Source: Aureococcus anophagefferens
Taxonomy: Eukaryota > Sar > Pelagophyceae > Pelagomonadales > Pelagomonadaceae
DNA length: 64,000 nt
Assembly: GCF_000186865.1 (NCBI RefSeq)
Contig: NW_008705565.1
Coordinates: 1,196,825-1,260,824 of the forward strand
Direction: 5' to 3'
Shown here: positions 1 to 8,179 of the stretch, piece by piece
How positions within the stretch are numbered: position 1 is the stretch's first letter
Layout of the letters: each line of letters opens with the position of its first letter
Position numbers and translations under genes: made by a program
The notes under the pieces: model-generated
Databases searched by the model: none
Told to the model about the DNA's origin: nothing
Seen by the model: only the letters and a program-made list of their open reading frames with translations

Positions 1-210
1 CACCGACGCCAACAACGCCCGGGCCTCGTCTTCGGCGCCCCGTCGTCCGAGCCGCTCCTCGTACCATCGAACGAGGCGCTGGTGCGCCTCGACGGCGGCC
101 GGCGGCGCGTGACAGCACAGCCGAAAGTGACAAGAGGCCATGCCCAAGGAGCGCGATCTCGTGGACCGCATGCGTCGCTGTCGTGCCGAGCCCCGTGTTG
201 ACGAAGCGCA
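1..210 (-). pseudogene. Partial sulfotransferase-like relic at the window edge
   Basis: Read on the minus strand, about 190-208 encodes FVNTGLGTTATHAVHEIALLG, which resembles the P-loop (5'-PSB) region of the sulfotransferase-like proteins common in stramenopile algae. The plausible continuation, beginning MASCHFRLCC and ending in a helix-like stretch with RLVRWYEERL, lies in another frame. The switch is at a C3/G3 run near 143-145, so it is either a one-base homopolymer error or decay. No start codon is visible: a TAG of the next gene's frame precedes it at 211-213. The other end runs off the window. The family call rests on one motif. Confidence 0.35.
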
Positions 211-2120
211 CTACCGACGCGTCATTTGTCGCCGCGACACACGATGATTCTTCAGGGCCAAGACAATTTGTGAGAGCATCTCTGTTCCGTCTCGCCAATC
301 TAACATCTGAACATAGCGCTCCATAGTATTTTGTCTGCTAGAGATTTCATTCTTTGAAATTTCTCGAAGGCGCCTCAGCGTGAGACGCGGATCGCGAGAC
401 CATTCATCCTCGGAGACCGTGATGGCAATCTCCGCGTAAGGTAAAATTTTACTACATCAGGAAATGGCAGGTCGATATTGTCGCTAATTATCACTGGTAG
501 GCAACCAGCGATCATGGCATCAAAGAGTCTGCGGCTGTTTGGACTATCTCCGCGGGGGACAAAACACCACTTGGCGTGCATCATGGTTTCAGCATACAAG
601 GAGGCCGTTTCGGTTCTCGGGTCTGCCCATTTGATCATAACATCTTGCTCTGATGCCAACTGCACTAGTGCACGACGCACCCGATCGGTAGAGCGGGTTT
701 GATCCCTGCGATTCCCAATAAATGCAAAATCCACAAATTTTGGATATCGATTCCGTCGAATCTCGTGGTGAGCAGAGTAAGGAACAACGATCCCATATGC
801 TTTGACATCGTGCCGCCAGTTAGTCCGTTTAGGATTTAATTCATTGATGAGCAATCGCGCTTTGCGCTGTTGTAAAACTCTCCATTGTTCATTTCGCAGT
901 GCAAACCTGCATCTCCATGATCCACATATAAACGCAATGCGAGCAGTCACCTTTTTGCGTTTCAACCATTGCAAAACCTCCTGCTGTCTACTGTAGTGTT
1001 CCACGCCACGGCACTTCCCTACGGCATGGCTGAGCACAGGGAAGGTATCGAGTATGACCACATCAGCTTCGGAGAGTTCGGAAGTTCTCCAGCCGGAATC
1101 GACGATTTGCTGGTGTAGATAGTACTCGCCCAAAACTTCAGGAATATGAAGCTTGAGCCGGGGCAAATCCGCTTTCTCTGAAAACGGGCTCGTGTTCCAG
1201 CGGTCTTGAAAGCAGCCGAGCAGCGTAGCAACAGGCTGGGTAAAAGTCTTCAAATAAATCTTATGGATTCGAGACGACGTCGTGTTACATTCGATCGCGG
1301 TACTCTTATCGCTTTTGAAATTGTGGTTGTTGGAGCGCTTCACTCGAGTATAGGCGCAATCCTCATCTCCCACGAAACGAAGTAGTTCGTTGAACCGGCT
1401 CACTGAAAAATTCTCGAGAGGCAGATCAAAATGCTTGTATGTGGAGCTAGTGAGCAAGTCATTACGTAATTGCAAGTCGTGCTCTTCGATTCCTTGTTTT
1501 GCAAACATAGGCTTTGACGAGAATTCCGCATGGACATCTAATCTATAATTGTGAATGAATCGGGCACAAGGAAAAACACGGCGCAGCCATTCAAGTCTCT
1601 GCCTGCTGATTGCTGCATGCAAAGTTTTGAACCCAATCAGCCTGGTATTGGGTGGAATGGGCCCAAGAGCTACCTTCACCGCGTGCTGAATCTCGCAGAG
1701 AACGACCTCTTCTTCAACTCTCCCAAGCGTTTGGAAAGGCCCACTGCGTTGATCTTTATACGTGGCAGTCTCGTAGTAATCGAAGAGCACATCTATGACA
1801 TCGTCCTCGTTTCGGGACACACGCTCGCCCGCGATGTACACGCCGGGAAGTTCGTTCAACATATCCACGATGGTAGTGCTCCCCGATCGCCCATTCGCAA
1901 GAAGAACAACCCATTCGTCCACGCATAAATCACAGCTCGCCTTGCTTGCCGCGGGCTCCGCGGTCAGCTTCTCGTCCAGCTTGACGCCCCCGCCGCCGTG
2001 GCGAAGGTGAAGGCGCAGGAAAGTACGGTCGCGCGGATGATGACGTGCATGGTCGAGATTGCGGGTGCCTGCGGGGGAATCGACGCGGTTCGGCGGCGAC
2101 GATCGACGGACGAGGCGCAC
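211..2120 (-). CDS. Sulfotransferase-exostosin (GT47-like) fusion, frameshifted near its 3' end
   Basis: The N-terminal half is a sulfotransferase: LLANGRSGSTT is the PAPS 5'-phosphosulfate loop, and ARFIHNYRLDVHAEF resembles the 3'-phosphate site. The C-terminal half is exostosin/GT47-like: FAFIGNRR, WCFVPRGDSPNSRRLFDA and GCLPVIISDN. The predicted role is glycan synthesis plus sulfation in the Golgi. The uninterrupted frame stops at 375. The family's usual ending continues in another frame as AEIAITVSEDEW...RDPRLTLRRLREI to a TAG at 211-213, and one extra A in the A/T run at 443-450 would join them. The start is uncertain: the first ~45 codons from 2120 lie in very GC-rich DNA abutting the satellite, whereas the body is AT-richer with unbiased codons, unlike all neighbours. 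Intact gene, pseudogene and assembly error all remain possible. Confidence 0.7.
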
Positions 2121-2164
2121 GAATCAGGGGTTGAAACCTTTCAGGTACGTCCGCCGACGGCCGG

Positions 2165-3764
2165 GAGGCCGGCCGCCGGACGCGCCGCGGAAGAGCGACT
2201 CGCTCTTCGCCGTCGTCGAGGTGCCCGCCGCGGACCACGCCGCCGGCGGGCCACGACGTCGGCGGCCGGGCTTGCATGCGCTTGGCGTGCACCGAGGACT
2301 CGAAGACGTAGCGGAGCGGGTCCCGGCGCGCCGGCCGCCGGCCGCGCCGCGCAAGAGCGAGTCGCTCTTCGCCGTCGTCGAGGTGCCCGCCGCGGACCAC
2401 GCCGCCGGCGGGCCGCGACGTCGGCGGCCGGGCTTGCATGCGCTTGGCGTGCACCGAGGACTCGAAGACGAAGCGGAGCGGGTCCCGGCGCGCCGGCCGC
2501 CGGACGCGCCGAGTCGCTCTTCGCCGTCGTCGAGGTGCCCGCCGCGGACCACGCCGCCGGCGGGCCACGAGGTGGGCGGCCGGGCTTGCATGCGCTTGGC
2601 GTGCACCGAGGACTCGAAGACGTAGCGGAGCGGGTCCCGGCGCGCCGGCCGCCGGCCGCGCCGCGCAAGAGCGAGTCGCTCTTCCGCGTCGTCGAGGTGC
2701 CCGCCACGGACCACGCCGTCGGCGGGCCGCGACGTCGGCGGCCGAGCTTGCATGCGCTTGGCGTGCACCGAGGACTCGAAGACGAAGCGGAGCGGGTCCC
2801 GGCGCGCCGGCCGCCGGACGCGCCGAGTCGCTCTTCGCCGTCGTCGAGGTGCCCGCCGCGGACCACGCCGCCGGCGGGCCGCGAGGTGGGCGGCCGGGCT
2901 TGCATGCGCTTGGCGTGCACCGAGGACTCGAAGACGTAGCGGAGCGGGTCCCGGCGCGCCGGCCGCCGGCCGCGCCGCGCAAGAGCGAGTCGCTCTTCCG
3001 CGTCGTCGAGGTGCCCGCCACGGACCACGCCGTCGGCGGGCCGCGACGTCGGCGGCCGGGCTTGCATGCGCTTGGCGTGCACCGAGGACTCGAAGACGAA
3101 GCGGAGCGGGTCCCGGCGCGCCGGCCGCCGGACGCGCCGAGTCGCTCTTCGCCGTCGTCGAGGTGCCCGCCGCGGACCACGCCGCCGGCGGGCCGCGAGG
3201 TGGGCGGCCGGGCTTGCATGCGCTTGGCGTGCACCGAGGACTCGAAGACGTAGCGGAGCGGGTCCCGGCGCGCCGGCCGCCGGCCGCGCCGAGTCGCTCT
3301 TCGCCGTCGTCGAGGTGCCCGCCGCGGACCACGCCGCCGGCGGGCCGCGAGGTGGGAGGCCGGGCTTGCATGCGCTTGGCGTGCACCGAGGACTCGAAGA
3401 CGTAGCGGAGCGGGTCCCGGCGCGCCGGCCGCCGGCCGCGCCGAGTCGCTCTTCGCCGTCGTCGAGGTGCCCGCCGCGGACCACGCCGCCGGCGGGCCGC
3501 GAGGTGGGAGGCCGGGCTTGCATGCGCTTGGCGTGCACCGAGGACTCGAAGACGTAGCGGAGCGGGTCCCGGCGCGCCGGCCGCCGGCCGCGCCGCGCAA
3601 GAGCGAGTCGCTCTTCGCCGTCGTCGAGGTGCCCGCCGCGGACCACGCCGCCGGCGGGCCGCGAGGTGGGAGGCCGGGCTTGCATGCGCTTGGCGTGCAC
3701 CGAGGACTCGAAGACGTAGCGGAGCGGGTCCCGGCGCGCCGGCCGCCGGCCGCGCCGCGGAAGG
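2165..3764. repeat. Tandem satellite, ten units of 152 or 162 bp
   Basis: The anchor CTTGCATGCGCTTGGCGTGC recurs at 2271, 2433, 2585, 2747, 2899, 3061, 3213, 3365, 3517 and 3679. The steps are 162, 152, 162, 152, 162, 152, 152, 152 and 162 bp, so the left part is a 314-bp two-unit higher-order repeat. The two forms differ by 10 bp: long units hold the near-palindrome AAGAGCGAGTCGCTCTT, while short units have lost its left arm. Every unit also holds the GC-rich block GGCGCGCCGGCCGCCGG. Long open frames cross the array on both strands, but 152 is not a multiple of three, so they change frame between units and are not taken as genes. Confidence 0.9.
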
Positions 3765-3895
3765 ATTTCGAGCGCGTCGGTCGTTGACGACTCGCCGGGT
3801 CCGCGGCGGGTCGGGGCGCCCGGGAGGGCGGGGGCGAGGGCGGATGCGTCCGAAGGATACGTCCACGGCCCCTCCCGGGCGCCTCGATCTCTCCC

Positions 3896-5443
3896 AAAAG
3901 ATTACAAGCTCGGGGCGCCGATCGACGAAGCTCGGGGCGCGACCGTTTGCTAGCGCCAAGTCCGCCGCGCCCGCGACCGCGACCGGCCCCGAGCCGCGGC
4001 GATGGACGGCCGCGCCGCCCGCGCGCCGCCCGCCGGGCGCGGGCGCGTCGTCGAGTCGACGCGGCGCCCGCGGCGCGCCGCGTCGACGGGACGCGCGTCT
4101 CGCCGAGGGGCTGCCCCAACTGCCCCAACGGCGACCTCGGGCGATGGCGACGGCCCGAAGGCGCGGCGCGCGTCGCCGCGGCCCGGCGCTCGCGGCGCGT
4201 CCCCCGCGCGCCGCGCGCCGGGACCCGGATCGCATCGTCGAGGCGGCCGACCGGACCGGACCGTCGCGCGGGGCTCGGCCTCGGGGCGACCCCCGGCGCG
4301 AAGCGCCGGAAGAAAATTTTGCGCACGCGCCGGACGCCCCGCGCGTCTGGGTCTCGCCGCGAGCTCACGCAGCCCGTCGGATGACCGGTTACGGGCCGCG
4401 GACCGTCGCGCCACGGCGTCGTCCCCTCGGCGCGCCCGTGCAACCGTAAAACGGTTGTACTTTCGGACCGACGCGGGCAACAGCCCGCGGTCGAAGGCAA
4501 CCACGCGGAGGACAAGGAGTCCATCGACATGCAGCTCGTGGACGTCGTCCGCGAGGAGTCCTAGCACCTCGACTACCTCCGGGCCTTCCGCGGGCCTCCG
4601 GCTCGCGCGCCGACCGTGCCCGAGGACTTCGAGACGGCCGCGTCCACGACTACAACCTCGACGAGTGCCCACGGGACTCGGAGCGATGGACTCCACGCAC
4701 GCGACGGCCGGCGGGCGGCGGGAGATCGACGAAGATCCCGGCGTCGGCGTCGGCGTCGTCCCCTCGAACGTCTTCGAGACCGTCGCGCTGCTCGGCCGCG
4801 CGAAGCGCGGAGGAAAATTTTCCGCATCGCCGCCGCCACCTCGATGCTCGTGACGTGTCGCCCGGCCTCGGCGACTCGACTATCAGCGCGGAGTCTTCCT
4901 GGCTGCTACGCGGGCCGTTGCCCGGGGTGCGAAGCTCTGATCACGCCGCACCGCGCGAAGCGCGGAGCCTCTGCCACCGCGCTGGTGCTGCCCCGGCGCC
5001 TGACTTGCCCCGGCGCCTGACTTGACCGCAGCGACGAGGGCCATCGATGCCGCGGACGCGTCGCCCAGCTCGGTGGGTCGTCTGCGGAGCGGACCCGCGA
5101 CCTGCCGAGGCGCGCTCGCCGGCGCTGTCGTGCTGCCGGCGCTGGGTCCCGAACCGGCCGCCTGCCCGAGCTCGCCCCGCCTCGCCATCCTCGCATTGCC
5201 CGACCCGCGGCCTGACATTCCCGTGGCGCGGGGCCGTCGCCTCCGCCGCGCCGGTCCCCCGCCCCGGTCTTCCCCGCCCGGGCCCCCCCGCCCCGGTCTT
5301 CCCTGCCCGGGGCTCCGGCCCCGGTCCTCGGGCTGGCTCGGGGCCTCTGGCTCGGGGCCTCCGGCCCCGGCCTCCGAGCGCCTCCGGCGCTCGGGGCTGC
5401 GCCCCGAGCTTCGGGGCTACCGCCCCGAGCTTGTAATTTTTCG
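3896..5443. mobile_element. Candidate ~1.5-kb element bounded by imperfect inverted repeats
   Basis: AAAAGATTACAAGCTCGGGGCG begins near 3896. Its inverted counterpart (CCCCGAGCTTGTAATTTTT) ends near 5443. Inside both, a second shared block GAAGCTCGGGGCGC follows at a similar distance, giving terminal repeats of about 40 bp with a mismatched middle. I see no transposase and no clear target-site duplication. The interior is GC-rich with hairpins such as GCTCGGGGC-TG-CGCCCCGAGC near 5390-5412 and two AGGAAAATTTT-like copies (about 4312 and 4811), each preceded by GCGCGAAGCGC. It could be a non-autonomous element or simply GC-rich inverted repeats. Confidence 0.3.
4478..4725 (+). pseudogene. Decayed coding relic of unknown family
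   Basis: One frame reads VEGNHAEDKESIDMQLVDVV and continues REES, then an in-frame TAG at 4562-4564, then HLDYLRAF. A second frame downstream (about 4625-4690) reads LRDGRVHDYNLDECPRDSERW-like. The balanced composition looks like real protein, unlike the Arg/Ala/Pro-rich translations around it, but no intact frame joins the parts. I do not recognise the family. It probably marks an old gene inside the candidate element. Confidence 0.25.
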
Positions 5444-5607
5444 GCTCTCCGAGAACGGGAGCGAGCGCTCGACAAGATCAAGGTTCTCGAGCGACGGACT
5501 TCGACGAAAGGGGGAGGACGCGGTTTCGGACGCTGAGTCGCGCGGGGGTATCGGTGTCGGTCTTGAGCGTCAGTGGCGGGTACCGGGGCTCGAACGGGCC
5601 GCGCGCA

Positions 5608-5768
5608 CTCTCTCTCTAGCGCATTAGGCGACGCCCCGCCTAGAGCTACGCACAGGGGGGCCTCGCTAAAGCCGCACCGGGCCCCGGGGGGGCTCCTTTT
5701 GAGGGGCCGGTCCTCTCTCTCTCTAGCGCATTAGGCGACGCACCCCTCCTCTCTCTAGCGCATTATCT
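5608..5768. repeat. Short dispersed repeats CTCTCTCTAGCGCATTA(GGCGACGC)
   Basis: The block CTCTCTCTAGCGCATTAGGCGACG appears near 5609 and again near 5713. A shortened CTCTCTAGCGCATTA follows near 5751. G-rich spacers separate them. Immediately after, TCATTTGTCGCCGCGACA (about 5768-5785) repeats the sequence at 222-239; it contains the palindrome TTGTCGC-C-GCGACA. I see no gene from 5444 to 6002 on either strand. Confidence 0.6.
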
Positions 5769-6002
5769 CATTTGTCGCCGCGACAAGCCTCGGACCCGCA
5801 AAGACTTCGCACGAGGCGCGCCCCCGGACGACTAGCGCAAGTAGGCACACAAACCTCGGGAAACCAGATTCTACGAGCCGTCGATCTGTCGTCATCATCG
5901 CGACTCGTCGAACGCGTACGTAGGCCTCGAGCCCGCCTCGACGTGCCGCAACGCGCACGCTCGACCGGATCGCGCCGACTTCCGCACCGCCGCCCGCCCC
6001 CC

Positions 6003-8046
6003 TTACTCCACGTCGACGCGGAACGCGGTCTGGAAGTAGAAGTTGTCGACGGCGTCCTCGTCCGCGTCGTCGGGCCCCCCGAAGCGCGGCGACACTTTCG
6101 CGGCGCCGTCGAAGAAGAACACGGTGCCGTGGTGGCCGCCGAGGAGCAGGTCGTCGACGCCGTCGCCCGTGAGGTCGCCGAGGGCCGGCGCGGCGCTCCC
6201 CGCGGCGTCGAGCGGGAACGACCGCGACACGGCGGCCGGGTCGACGTCCGCGAGGACCGTCGAGTTGAACGGCGGCTCGAAGAACACGAGGCCGTCGTCG
6301 ACGAGCCGCGCGAAGGCGAGGCCCGCCGCGGACGCCACCACCAGCGTCTCCGCGCCCGCGACGCGCCCCGCGGCGACCTTGGCGAGCGCGAGCGAGCCGC
6401 CGCGGCCGAGGACGTCGAGGCGGAACGTCCGCGCGTAGCCCAGGCCGTCGACGGCGAAGGCCGGCGCGTCGAGCGTGCCCTCGTTGCGCACGCCCAGGGG
6501 CCGCCGAAGCTCGGACGTGAGGAGCAGGTCGAGGTCGCCGTCGCCGTCGAGGTCCGCGAGCGCCGGGCTGACGCGCCTGAGCTTTTTGAACCGCAGCGGC
6601 GGCAGCAGCGGCGAGAAGGTCTGGTCGAAGAAGGCGACGGCGCCGTCGACGCCGCCGACGGCGAGGTCCAGGGACCCGTCGCCGTCGAGGTCGCCGAGGG
6701 CCGGCGCCGCGAGCGCCGCCGCGCACGGCGCGGACGACACCTGGGTGATTCAACGTCGCTTCAACGTGAGTGTTCCGCGCGCGCGCGTTCCGGAAAAAGC
6801 ATCCACGCTTCGAGACCGTTCCGAGAGATGATCGCTCGTCCAAAAATCAGCCGAAACGAGTGGAAACTGGCCGAGATCGGAGCCTTTGAAGTTGGCTCTC
6901 TTGTGCTGCCCTGGACGACACCTCCGCGAAGGCGGGCGCGGACGCGCCGCCGACGTTCTCGAAGTAGGTCACGGCGCCCGTCGCGTCGCCGACGACGAGG
7001 TCGAGGTCGCCGTCGCCTAGATGCGGCGCGTCGAGGGTCCGGCGGGGGGGTCGACGCCGGCGCGCGAGCCGTCGACGTCGCCGAGCGCCGGCGCGGCCGC
7101 GTAGCCCACGTCGAGCGCCAGCGCGCCGTAGTCCAGGTCGACGCAGCCGCTCCCCGGGACGCTCCGGCGGCCGGGCGACGTACCTAGTCGCGAGGTCGGC
7201 ACGATGGCGACGTCTCGACGCCGGGCGACCGCGCAGGCCTCGTCGGCGCAGACCCGGCCCTCGACGGCGCCCGCGCGCGCGCGGAAGCCGTCGAAGCCCT
7301 CGTGGGCGCGGATGTCCGGGCAGGCCGCCAGGAGGTTCGGCGCCGGCGCCGCCGCGCCGTCGGCCTTGGCGCGGACGCCGTCCGGGCCCCAGAGCCGGGC
7401 CTCGAGGCGCTCCGCGGCCACCGCGCCCCGGAGCGTCCGGCCGTCGCCCGTCGCGACGTAGGGCACCCAGCCGCCGTAGTAGACGATGAGGTCGCCGGGC
7501 GCCGTCTCCGCCTCGAACGCGTCGACGCTCGCGTACGCGTCGCCGACGGGCACGCCGACCTAGGGACGCGCGTCGCGGACGGACGACGCGAAACGCCCCA
7601 CTCACCTCGGCGGGCGACCGCCGCTCGAAGGTCCAGCGCGTCAGGCCCGTGACCTGGAGCGACCAGGACGGCACGCAGGCCGCGTCCGTGCGCGGCCGGC
7701 GCCGCGGCGTCGACCGCGCGGCGGCCACGCGGCAGCCGCCCTCGCAGCCCGCCGACTCGTTCCGCAGCGACGCGGCGCCGTCCGCGGCGACGGCGAGCTC
7801 TCCGAGCAACGCGTCGACCCAGGCCGGCGGCGCGTCCCAGCCCTCGAGGCCCGCGAGCCGCGCGACGTCGACGGCCGACGACAGGACGACGGGCACATCC
7901 CGTAACACGAACTCCTCGAGCAGCCGCGTGCCGCTCAAGGTCGCCGCGTCGACGCGCGGCACCGGCGACGTGCGGCGGCAGTCGCTCGTCGCCAGCGGCA
8001 GCGTTGCGACGAGCAAAACGATATGCGCGAGAGGGATGGACATCAT
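6003..8046 (-). CDS. Secreted FG-GAP/VCBS repeat protein with cupin-like N-terminal part
   Basis: Starting at MMSIPLAH (8046) gives a signal peptide. Residues ~30-190 have cupin_8/JmjC flavour (LQVTGLTRW, then TAPGDLIVYYGGW) but no HxD metal motif is seen. The rest is FG-GAP/VCBS repeats: ALGDVDGDGDLDLVVGD, PALGDLDGDGSLDLAVGG, ALADLDGDGDLDLLL and PALGDLTGDGVDDLLLGG, typical Ca-binding beta-propeller blades of extracellular proteins. Three introns are placed by frame: 7560-7605 (GT-AG, 46 bp), 7017-7069 (GC-AG, 53 bp) and 6741-6921 (GT-AG, an introner). A fourth, 7184-7234 (GC-AG, 51 bp), is possible and would leave the frame unchanged. Without it the spliced protein is 587 residues. Divergent from the channel gene, with 133 bp between starts. 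Substrate unknown. Confidence 0.8.
6733..6921 (-). mobile_element. Introner (transposon-derived intron) in the FG-GAP gene
   Basis: In gene orientation the element starts CAGGGCAGCACAAGAGAG and ends CACCCAG, with an 8-bp target-site duplication GTGTCGTC at both ends (plus-strand copies 6914-6921 and 6733-6740). The upstream duplicate supplies the GT donor and the element's own end supplies the AG acceptor, so the intron is 6741-6921 and removal restores FAEVSSAPC exactly. It shares over 150 bp with the copy at 9438-9624 in the same orientation relative to transcription. This matches the introner mechanism reported for Aureococcus and Micromonas. Confidence 0.9.
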
Positions 8047-8179
8047 GCTCTGTGCAAAGCACCTTCGGTGCACTTGGCGTCGTAATTGCACGCCAACTTC
8101 GGCTTACACGACGTAATTGCAGCAAAAACGGAGCAAGGCATGGTGATGCCAGCCTAGTTTAGGCAGTCCTCCTTGGACG
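8047..8179. promoter_or_regulatory. Divergent promoter region between FG-GAP and K+ channel genes
   Basis: 133 bp separate two divergent start codons. It is less GC-rich than the genes and contains a partial direct repeat: GCGTCGTAATTGCA near 8077 and ACGACGTAATTGCA near 8107. I see no TATA box. The repeat is a candidate shared element only. Confidence 0.4.

Noticed and set aside
2165..3764. CRISPR-like array
   Set aside because: Whole 152/162-bp units repeat without unique spacers, and the genome is eukaryotic.
2124..4235. Long Arg/Ala/Pro-rich proteins from the satellite
   Set aside because: Units of 152 bp shift frame each copy, several frames are open on both strands, and no start or domain is credible.
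222..5785. 18-bp match TCATTTGTCGCCGCGACA at 222 and 5768 as target-site duplication of a 5.5-kb insertion
   Set aside because: The core is a near-palindrome that could recur by chance or serve another role. The first copy lies inside the exostosin coding frame, and no element ends are seen at either copy.
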